DNA from: Arthrobacter sp. B1I2
GTDB taxonomy: Bacteria > Actinomycetota > Actinomycetes > Actinomycetales > Micrococcaceae
DNA: 64,000 nucleotides
NCBI RefSeq assembly: GCF_030816485.1
Contig: NZ_JAUSYC010000001.1
Coordinates: 1,054,001-1,118,000, forward strand
Reading direction: 5' to 3'
Shown: one piece after another, positions 45,217-51,999 of the stretch
How positions within the stretch are numbered: position 1 is the stretch's first letter
Layout of the letters: each line of letters starts with the position of its first letter
Translations under genes and position numbers: made by a program
The notes under the pieces: generated by a model
Told to the model about the DNA's origin: nothing
Seen by the model: the letters and a program-made list of their open reading frames with translations, nothing else
The model's database searches: none

Positions 45217-46295
45217 GAAATCCCCACTTTGCGCCACGCTACCCAACGCGCACGATTCAGCTGGTGCCTGTAGCTTTCCGTGAAGCTCTGGAATCCGGTC
45301 GGTGCCGCTCCAGTCTGGGCACGTCGGATCCTGGAGCGGACACTTCGGCCGCGTAATGTGCTGGCAGCAACCGGATGGGCTGCGGTCGCGACGGTAAGAA
45401 ACTCGAGGGAAGCCTGAGCAGGTCCGCCACTGTCCAGGTTCCGCTCCGCCAGCAGGAGCGCTTCCCGGCAAATCCCCCTCCTAGCGAGTTCAAGGAGGTG
45501 AGCACCATTGGGCAGACGATGCTCAACTTCAGGTGTTGCCAGCACCAGGAAGGCAGCAAGCCTATGCTCCAAGTCCAACTGCAGAGTGTTGTAAGTGGTG
45601 ACATGCATGTTGCTGTCATGGACCCTGTAATAGGCTTGGGAGGGTCCGTTTATTCGTCCGATATCCCAACGTGCAGCCGCGCGGATCCAGTATTCAAGGT
45701 CCGCTGAATGTGGAAGTTCCTTGTTGTATGCACCCACTTGCCGCATGGCAGTCGTGCGCATCACCACCTCTGGCGAAAAGATGAAGTTCCTCCCACGGAG
45801 GCAGGCCCACCACAGCCACTCCTTACCTGGCCAGATAATCCAGCTGCTTCTGTGCGCGCCATCCGCATCCCAGGTAGCCTTGGGTTCTCCACGGAATTCC
45901 GACGGCAAACCGTAGACCAGGCCCACGCGGGGGTGGGTCATCATCAGGTCCGTTGCCCTGGACAGGGCCCCTGGTGCCACGATGTCATCCGCTGACACCA
46001 GTGTCACAAATTCTGTTTCCACCCTCGCGAGGCCATCGTTGTAGCTTGCAATGTGCCCCATGTTTTTCTCATGGGCCACAACATTGATCCTGGGATCGCC
46101 CTCGGCGAGGGCGTTGGCTATCTTGACCGAACCATCCGGTGAGGCGTCGTCAACAATGATGATCTTCGCCTCAACCCGCTTCTGCATCAGTACGCTATGA
46201 ACAACTTGGGGGAGGTACTTTCCGTAGTTGTAGCAAGGAATGACAGCGGTGACAGTTGCAAAATCTTTGGCCTCCCGAGGCCATGAGACCCTCAT
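45213..46295 (-). CDS. Family 2 glycosyltransferase
   Basis: A 360-residue GT-A enzyme. It has VTAVIPCYNYGKYLPQVVHS, KIIIVDDASPDGS, NMGHIASYNDGLARV and the metal-binding TLVSADDIVAPG. The acceptor pocket DLEYWIRAAARWDIG is typical of family 2. The C-terminal ~100 residues (after about 250) are a helical, Ala/Arg-rich extension of unknown role. Overlaps with the acyltransferase upstream and the flippase downstream are 4 bases each. Confidence 0.88.
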   Translation of the reverse strand: MRVSWPREAKDFATVTAVIPCYNYGKYLPQVVHSVLMQKRVEAKIIIVDDASPDGSVKIANALAEGDPRINVVAHEKNMGHIASYNDGLARVETEFVTLVSADDIVAPGALSRATDLMMTHPRVGLVYGLPSEFRGEPKATWDADGAHRSSWIIWPGKEWLWWACLRGRNFIFSPEVVMRTTAMRQVGAYNKELPHSADLEYWIRAAARWDIGRINGPSQAYYRVHDSNMHVTTYNTLQLDLEHRLAAFLVLATPEVEHRLPNGAHLLELARRGICREALLLAERNLDSGGPAQASLEFLTVATAAHPVAASTLRGRSVRSRIRRAQTGAAPTGFQSFTESYRHQLNRARWVAWRKVGIS

Positions 46296-46951
46296 GACAT
46301 CCCGCCAATCCGGAAGCTGTCCCTGTCAATCTCGTGCGCTGGCACGCCCACCCAGGTCTGGCCGTCGGGGACGTTGCTCAGTACCGCCGCGCCCATCCCC
46401 ACTGTGGCGTAGGCGCCCACGGAAGTCCGCTCGCGCACGCTGGAGTTCATGCCCAGGTACGCTGCCCGGCCAATCCGGACTCCGCCGCCCAGTGAAACTC
46501 CCGCAGCGAACGTCGCGAAGTCCGCCACGTCGTCGTCGTGCGTGAAGGTAACAGAAGGCATGGCAACGACATGTGATCCCAGCGTGACGGCGGCGGTGAG
46601 CGTGACGTTCCGCAACAGGATGCTGCCTCTTCCCACGTGACAGCCATCGGGGTATTGGACTGAAGGGTCCACCGCCGTGGCGTACCTGTCCTCGGTGAGG
46701 CCTTGCGCAGTCAGGCGTTCCACCACCGCTTCCCGCACCTTCCCGGAACCGATGCATACCAGCACAAACGCGTGCGTGTACCTGGCGGCGTCATCGATAA
46801 TCCCGAGGACCGGGGCCCCGTCCACGCTTACGCCGGTCATTTCGACGTCGTCGTCAAGCAGGCCGACGACGTCGTACTCACCACTGCTGCGTACCATCGC
46901 CAGGACTTCGCGCGCCAGGCCGCTGGCAGCTATCAGGATTAGCTCACCCAT
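46292..46951 (-). CDS. NeuD/PglD-like hexapeptide-repeat acyltransferase
   Basis: A 219-residue protein. A Rossmann-like N-part (LILIAASGLAREVLAMV, VVGLLDDD) precedes a left-handed beta-helix (about 100-205) with hexapeptide repeats such as GRGSILLRNVTL, GSHVVAMPSVTF and GRAAYLGMNSSVRERTSVGAYATVG. The catalytic histidine is in FTHDDDVADF. Such enzymes acetylate an amino sugar, for example UDP-linked 4-amino or sialic-acid precursors. The start ATG at 46951 overlaps the aminotransferase stop by 8 bases, so the two act in one pathway, as PglE/PglD do. Confidence 0.86.
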   Translation of the reverse strand: MGELILIAASGLAREVLAMVRSSGEYDVVGLLDDDVEMTGVSVDGAPVLGIIDDAARYTHAFVLVCIGSGKVREAVVERLTAQGLTEDRYATAVDPSVQYPDGCHVGRGSILLRNVTLTAAVTLGSHVVAMPSVTFTHDDDVADFATFAAGVSLGGGVRIGRAAYLGMNSSVRERTSVGAYATVGMGAAVLSNVPDGQTWVGVPAHEIDRDSFRIGGMS

Positions 46952-48116
46952 TTGTTTGCATCCCTGCAGCCGCACCACGGATGGTGCTGATGATCCTGCT
47001 CACCCCTTCATCGTCCAGTTCGTGGTAGACGGGAAGGATCAAGGTCCTGTCGTTTAGCCGTTCTGTCTGCTGAAGCAGGGAATCGCCTGCATCGCGCCAG
47101 CGGTAGGCAGGCTGACGGTGGGCCGCCATAATGCCGCGTCGGGCCGAGATCCCGGCTTCTGCCAACTGTTCCATTAGCCCGTCCCGCGTGGTTCCAAAGC
47201 TGGGAAGGACCTCCACCCAGAACGACTGGAAGTTGGTGGTGCCGTAGGGCGGGTCTGACACCATCCGCAGGCCCGGCACTCTGGAGAGGCCGGCAACATA
47301 CCGTGCGGCGATGTCCCGCCGCCGTTCCAACACCTCCGGCAACCGGCCCAGCTGGATGATTCCGACGGCGGCCTGAAGGTCCGTCATCCGGTAGTTGAAC
47401 CCCACCTCGAGATAGGCCTCAGGGGCGGCCAATAGTGATCCGTGCCGGTCCGCGGCTGACACGCTCATGGAATGCTCACGCAATGTCCTGGCCCTGGCTG
47501 CCCAGTCGGCCCGATTGCTGGTGAGCATCCCGCCTTCACCAGTGGTGAGGATTTTGCGCGGATGGAAAGACCACACGGCGACATCCGCCCCGACACCCAC
47601 GGGCCTGCCCTTGTACGTTGATCCCACAGCACACGCGGCATCCTCGATCACGGTGATTTCGTGCCGGTCGCACAGCTCGCGGATGGGGTCCAGATCCAGC
47701 GGCACGCCGCCCTGGTCCACCACGATCACCGCACGGGTGTCAAGAGTGAGCGCGGCAAAAATGGTTTCAGCGGTCACGTTCCCGGTGGTAGGGTCCACGT
47801 CGCAGAACACCGGCCGGGCACCGACGTACGTCACCGCGTTGGCAGTGGCGATGAAGGACAGGGACGGCACCACAACGTCGTCCCCCGGTCCAATCCCTGC
47901 CACCACCAGGGCCAGGTGCAGGGCAGTGGTGCAACTGGAGGTGGCCACGGCGTGGCGGACGCCCTGGTACTCGGCAAAGCGGGACTCAAACTCCTTGACC
48001 CTGGGCCCCTGTGCCACCCATCCAGATGCCACCACTTCGGCCAATGCCCGGGCTTCCTCGTCACCGAGCCATGGCTTCATCACATTGATCCGGGCGAGGA
48101 CTGGTTCAACAGTCAT
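46944..48116 (-). CDS. DegT/DnrJ/EryC1 aminotransferase (PglE-like)
   Basis: A 390-residue PLP enzyme. ATSSCTTALHLALVVAGIGPGD, VPSLSFIATANAVTYVGA, VIEDAACAVGSTYKG and the PLP lysine in FHPRKILTTGEGGML are visible. It belongs with the sugar 4-aminotransferases (PglE/PseC type). Its adjacency and 8-base overlap with the NeuD/PglD-like acyltransferase suggest the UDP-4-amino to 4-acetamido sequence. The dehydratase normally preceding it (PglF type) is not seen in the window, so the keto sugar would come from elsewhere. Confidence 0.86.
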   Translation of the reverse strand: MTVEPVLARINVMKPWLGDEEARALAEVVASGWVAQGPRVKEFESRFAEYQGVRHAVATSSCTTALHLALVVAGIGPGDDVVVPSLSFIATANAVTYVGARPVFCDVDPTTGNVTAETIFAALTLDTRAVIVVDQGGVPLDLDPIRELCDRHEITVIEDAACAVGSTYKGRPVGVGADVAVWSFHPRKILTTGEGGMLTSNRADWAARARTLREHSMSVSAADRHGSLLAAPEAYLEVGFNYRMTDLQAAVGIIQLGRLPEVLERRRDIAARYVAGLSRVPGLRMVSDPPYGTTNFQSFWVEVLPSFGTTRDGLMEQLAEAGISARRGIMAAHRQPAYRWRDAGDSLLQQTERLNDRTLILPVYHELDDEGVSRIISTIRGAAAGMQTNG

Positions 48117-49108
48117 TAGGCACCAACCTTTCGCGCAGCGGCAATCTCATCCCGCAGCGGCGTCCACCAACTGACGAGTTGCCGGAGTCCTTCTTCGAGT
48201 TCCACCTCTGCTTTAAAGCCGAGGTCCCGGGCGGCCGCTGAGGTATCGGCCAGCCGGCGGACAACGCTGTTCACGGGCCGCGCGGGCCCATGTTCTACCT
48301 CAAGGCCGGAGTCCATCACCCGCAGCAGTGCCTCAGCCATTTCCAGCAGGTTCGTTTCAGTGCCGCTGGCCACGTTGTAGATTCCCGCGGCGATGTCACT
48401 GCCGGCCGCCAGCACGTTGGCGCGGGCCACGTCGGCGGTGTGGACGAAGTCCATGGTCTGGAGGCCGTCACCGAAGATCAGCGGTGGTTGCCCGTCCATG
48501 ATCCGCTCCATCCACCGGACCAGGACTTCGGTATATAGGCCATGCACGTCCATCCGGGGCCCGTAGACGTTGAAGTAGCGCAGAACCACGTAGTCAAGGC
48601 CGGTCATGGCGCGGAAGCTCCGGGCCATGCCTTCGTTGAAGGACTTGGCGGCGCCGTAGAAGGTGTCGTTGTTGGCGTGGTGATGCCGTTCGGTGGTGGG
48701 AAATTCCTCGGCCATCCCATAGACGGAGGCGCTGGACGCGGCCACCAGCTTGGTCACCTTGTGTTCTGCGGCGGCCTCCAGGACGTTGAACGTTCCGTCT
48801 ACCAGCACCTCCAGGGCCAGCCGGGGCTCCTCCGCGCATTGGGTGATGCGGATGGCGGCCTGGTGGAATACCAGATCCTTTTCCGTGGTGAGGTCGTGCA
48901 CCAGGTCCCGGTCCTGGATGCTCCCCTGCACCAGTTCAACCCGTCCCGAGGCAAGGGCGCTGGCGAGGTTGTCCAGCCGACCACGGACCAGGTTGTCCAG
49001 CACATCGATCCGGCTTACGCCGGCGGCCAACAGCACGTCCACGAGGGTGGACCCGATGGTGCCGGCTCCGCCGGTGACCAGGACGTTGGCTCCCTCCAGC
49101 CGACTCAC
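48116..49108 (-). CDS. NAD-dependent epimerase/dehydratase (extended SDR)
   Basis: A 330-residue Rossmann protein. The NAD site is VLVTGGAGTIGSTLVDVLLAAG. The catalytic region has SSASVYG and the YxxxK motif in TFYGAAKSFNEGMARSF, and VLRYFNVYGPRMD is typical. It acts on a nucleotide sugar as a 4-epimerase or dehydratase; no dehydratase-specific residue can be claimed. The GTG at 49108 overlaps the Gfo/Idh stop (GTGA). The following genes overlap by one to eight bases, forming one coupled operon. Confidence 0.87.
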   Translation of the reverse strand: MSRLEGANVLVTGGAGTIGSTLVDVLLAAGVSRIDVLDNLVRGRLDNLASALASGRVELVQGSIQDRDLVHDLTTEKDLVFHQAAIRITQCAEEPRLALEVLVDGTFNVLEAAAEHKVTKLVAASSASVYGMAEEFPTTERHHHANNDTFYGAAKSFNEGMARSFRAMTGLDYVVLRYFNVYGPRMDVHGLYTEVLVRWMERIMDGQPPLIFGDGLQTMDFVHTADVARANVLAAGSDIAAGIYNVASGTETNLLEMAEALLRVMDSGLEVEHGPARPVNSVVRRLADTSAAARDLGFKAEVELEEGLRQLVSWWTPLRDEIAAARKVGA

Positions 49109-50229
49109 AGCGCACCTTCCAACGCGGCACCGGTTCCAGCCATGGCGGAACCAATCACTGGGGCAGGCTGCCCGTCGCGGGCCAGGCTGCGGGTAACGGC
49201 TTCGAGGACGGACAACACCCGAAGTCCGGATGCGCCCCCGGTCCGGGCCTCCTGGCCACTGCGGATGCAAGCTGCCAGTTCCTGCACCACCTCGCCGAGG
49301 GCTTCACGCTCCGGCAGGGCGGGGGACCAGGTATCACCCAGGCGGTAGGAAACAGCCGTGGACGCTTTCTCGCCAGTTGATTTAGGTTGCCCGTCCAAGC
49401 TCACGCCGCGGTCATAGACGCTGAGCCGCTGCTGGGGATTAAGGTCGTCCCAGACCAGCGTCCGCAGGGATCCGCCGATCACCATTTGGCGGATCTTGGT
49501 GGGGCTCAACCAGTTCACATGCACATGCGCGGTGGCATCATTGGGCAGCCGGAAGTTCAGGTGTCCCACGCAGTCCCGTCCGGTTCCGAGCGGGTCCGCG
49601 CCGAACGCGGACACTTCGGCAGGGTTGAGGCCTCCCGGAAGGACGAAGTCAAGGATGGCGAGATCATGCGGGGCCAGGTCCCAAAAGACGTCCACGTCTG
49701 GCTGCACCAGTCCCAGATTGATCCGGGTGGAATCAACGAACAGGATTTCGCCGAGCGATCCGGACTGCACAAGCTCCTGCATTTTGAGGACCGCCGGTGT
49801 GTAGCAGTAGGTGTGGTCCGCCATCAGGACCAGCCCGTTTGCCTGGGCTTCGGACACCATCTCCAGCCCATGTTCCCTGCTGTCTGCCAACGGCTTTTCC
49901 ACCAGGACGTGCTTTCCGGCGCGTAACGCCGTCATGACCGTTCCATGGTGGGTGCGCGCCGGCGTCGCGATTGCAACCGCGTCCACCTCAAACGTGTCCA
50001 GTAACTCATCAAGGGATTCGACGCAGGCGATGTCCCCGATGGTGGCGGCCAGTTTGCGCGCCCGTTCGATGTCCAGGTCGCAGATAGCCACCAGATCCCA
50101 GTCCGGGCTGGCCTGGAGGTTGCGCGCCAGGTTTGGTCCCCAGTAGCCGGCACCGACGACGGCGATCCGGAGTTTTGGCGCAGGCTGCGGATGGGTGCCG
50201 GCGTGGAATGAATTGTTGAATGCTCTCAT
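49105..50229 (-). CDS. Gfo/Idh/MocA oxidoreductase (WbpB/WlbA-like)
   Basis: A 374-residue NAD-dependent dehydrogenase. The Rossmann part has RIAVVGAGYWGPNLARNLQAS, and the family EKPLA motif appears in HVLVEKPLADSREHG. The C-terminal domain has VFWDLAPHDLAILDFVL. The GAGYWGPN start is typical of sugar 3-dehydrogenases acting on UDP-sugars. It would oxidise C3 before transamination by the WbpE/FdtB-like enzyme. The ATG at 50229 follows a GGGAAGAAG ribosome site; an in-frame start upstream would overlap the phosphoglycosyltransferase gene. Confidence 0.86.
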   Translation of the reverse strand: MRAFNNSFHAGTHPQPAPKLRIAVVGAGYWGPNLARNLQASPDWDLVAICDLDIERARKLAATIGDIACVESLDELLDTFEVDAVAIATPARTHHGTVMTALRAGKHVLVEKPLADSREHGLEMVSEAQANGLVLMADHTYCYTPAVLKMQELVQSGSLGEILFVDSTRINLGLVQPDVDVFWDLAPHDLAILDFVLPGGLNPAEVSAFGADPLGTGRDCVGHLNFRLPNDATAHVHVNWLSPTKIRQMVIGGSLRTLVWDDLNPQQRLSVYDRGVSLDGQPKSTGEKASTAVSYRLGDTWSPALPEREALGEVVQELAACIRSGQEARTGGASGLRVLSVLEAVTRSLARDGQPAPVIGSAMAGTGAALEGAL

Positions 50230-50255
50230 GTCACTTCTTCCCTGTAGGTCTCGTG

Positions 50256-51848
50256 TCAGTAGGCGCCGGACGGCTGGACTATTGCCCGGAGCGTCCGCCA
50301 AAGAATCAGCAGGTCCCCTGCGAGGGACCAGTTTTCTACGTAGTAAAGGTCCAACCGGACTGCTTCCTCCCAGGGGAGGTCTGAACGGCCGTTGATCTGC
50401 CAGAGCCCGGTGATGCCCGGCTTAATCAGGAGCCGGCGGTGGATATGGCGTTCATAAGCGCTGACCTCACGGTCCAGCGGCGGCCGGGGCCCCACCATGC
50501 TCATGTCACCCAGCACCACGTTCCAGAGTTGGGGGAGCTCGTCCAGAGAGTATTTGCGCATCCAGCGTCCGCAGTGCGTGACCCTCGGGTCATCCTTCAT
50601 CTTGAAGAGCACCCCGGCCCCCTGGTTCTGCGGGTTGAGGGCAGCCAGCCGCGCCTCGGCGTCGGCCACCATGGAACGGAACTTGAACATCCCAAAGGCG
50701 TGGCCATCCTTGCCAATCCGGTTCTGCCGGAAAAGCACTGGACCGGGGCTGTCCAGCCGTACGATGACAGCTAGCAACAGGAGCACGGGTGCAAGCAGCA
50801 GGAGGGCAGTCAGTGCGGCCGCAACATCCATGACCCGCTTCAAGGCGTGCTTCGCTCCGCTGTATTGCGGGATATCCACGTGCATGAGGGGCAGGCCATC
50901 TACCGGCCGCCAGTGGATGCGGGGACCTGCAACGTTGGTGAGGGTTGCCGCGAGAATCAGTTCGGTCGATGACTCCTCAAGTTGCCAGCCCAGCTCGCGG
51001 ATGAACCTGCTCCCGCCTGGGAGAGGGCCGGCGATGATTACCGAGTCGGCCTCAACCAGGCGGACGGTACGGGCAATGGCATCGGTGGAGGAGAGTACGG
51101 GCACCGTGCGCTCGTCCACCCGCAGGCCGGCTCCGCGCCTTGCCCCGGGAAGGCAGGCCCCAAGAATCTCATACACGGATCCTGACTTCCGGACCTGCTG
51201 CACCACGTAACGGACATCCTCCGGCTCGCCCACCACCACGGTGCGCGAGAGGTGGTGGCCTTTCGCCTTTTCAACGGTGAGCCGGTGGCGGAACGCTCGA
51301 CGGTTTGCCGTCAAGGCCACCAAGCCAAGCGGGAGGGAAACCGTTACAAAAGCGCTGGCACCGTGGACGGAGAAGACCACAGCGGCGAGGGCCAGGAGGC
51401 CGAAGATGCGCAGCGTGGCCGATGCCACCCGCTTGTACTCGTCGGCACCGATGCCCAGGACCTTCGGGTCCCTGGTGTGGTAAAGCTCCAAGGCGGCCAG
51501 CCAGGCGAGTGTCAGGACGGCTGCCGCAACTGCGGCTCCGCCGTCCCTAGGACCCTCGGGCGAAAACCCAGCCTCCGAAAGAAGGAAACCGGTGTATGCC
51601 GCACCCGTCACCATGGCGGCGTCCGCGCACCGGAGTAAGTGGATGTGCCTGACGATCCAGGCTGCCGTCGACTTCGGGGTCCGTACTGTGGCTGCGGGGC
51701 TGGTCCCGGCCGCTGGCGGCAGGGGAAACCGGGTTCCGAAGGTGTATGCTGCTGGCAGCCGCTGTGTTGCCGCCGGCTGTGCAGCAGTGGGAGCAACCGG
51801 CCAGCCGAGCGCAGCAGGCCGAGTCTTGGCTACTGGTATTTCTGCCAT
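50256..51848 (-). CDS. Polyprenyl-phosphate phosphoglycosyltransferase (polyisoprenyl sugar transferase)
   Basis: A 530-residue large monotopic phosphoglycosyltransferase (WbaP/CpsE type). The N-terminal half has four hydrophobic segments (about 75-195) and a CoA-binding-like domain (RTVVVGEPEDVRYVV). The C-terminal catalytic domain (from about 335) has KRVMDVAAALTALLLLAPVLL, FRQNRIGKDGHAFGMFKFRSM, the DELPQLWNVV motif and KPGITGLWQINGRSDLPWEEAVRLDL. It transfers the first sugar phosphate to undecaprenyl phosphate. It heads the long operon and is preceded by a promoter-like element. Confidence 0.92.
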   Translation of the reverse strand: MAEIPVAKTRPAALGWPVAPTAAQPAATQRLPAAYTFGTRFPLPPAAGTSPAATVRTPKSTAAWIVRHIHLLRCADAAMVTGAAYTGFLLSEAGFSPEGPRDGGAAVAAAVLTLAWLAALELYHTRDPKVLGIGADEYKRVASATLRIFGLLALAAVVFSVHGASAFVTVSLPLGLVALTANRRAFRHRLTVEKAKGHHLSRTVVVGEPEDVRYVVQQVRKSGSVYEILGACLPGARRGAGLRVDERTVPVLSSTDAIARTVRLVEADSVIIAGPLPGGSRFIRELGWQLEESSTELILAATLTNVAGPRIHWRPVDGLPLMHVDIPQYSGAKHALKRVMDVAAALTALLLLAPVLLLLAVIVRLDSPGPVLFRQNRIGKDGHAFGMFKFRSMVADAEARLAALNPQNQGAGVLFKMKDDPRVTHCGRWMRKYSLDELPQLWNVVLGDMSMVGPRPPLDREVSAYERHIHRRLLIKPGITGLWQINGRSDLPWEEAVRLDLYYVENWSLAGDLLILWRTLRAIVQPSGAY

Positions 51849-51892
51849 GGTGCCCCTTCCCGGCGTAATCGCACGTCCTCTGGCCGTGAAGT

Positions 51893-51975
51893 AAAACTAG
51901 TCTCCGAATGGCGGACTTAGACGGGGATTGGTGGGACCCTGTGGGTTCCGGGAACGAAGGCTGTGGAAACTGCGG
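51893..51975 (-). promoter_or_regulatory. Promoter-like element of the main polysaccharide operon (shared architecture)
   Basis: On the minus strand: CCGCAGTTTCCACA (51975-51962), a second CCACA 22 bp on, then CTAGTTTT (51900-51893). Block-to-block distance is 69 bp, identical to the BY-kinase unit. CTAGTTTT sits 45 bases before the ATG. Confidence 0.6.
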
Positions 51976-51983
51976 TCACCGCA
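51971..51983. promoter_or_regulatory. Palindrome TGCGGTCACCGCA next to the shared block
   Basis: A 13-bp near-perfect inverted repeat (6 + 1 + 6). It overlaps the upstream edge of the shared block and lies within 20 bases of the regulator stop codon. It is a possible operator; the copy upstream of the BY-kinase gene lacks it. Confidence 0.35.
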
Positions 51984-51999
51984 ATTGCAGGAAACTCGG

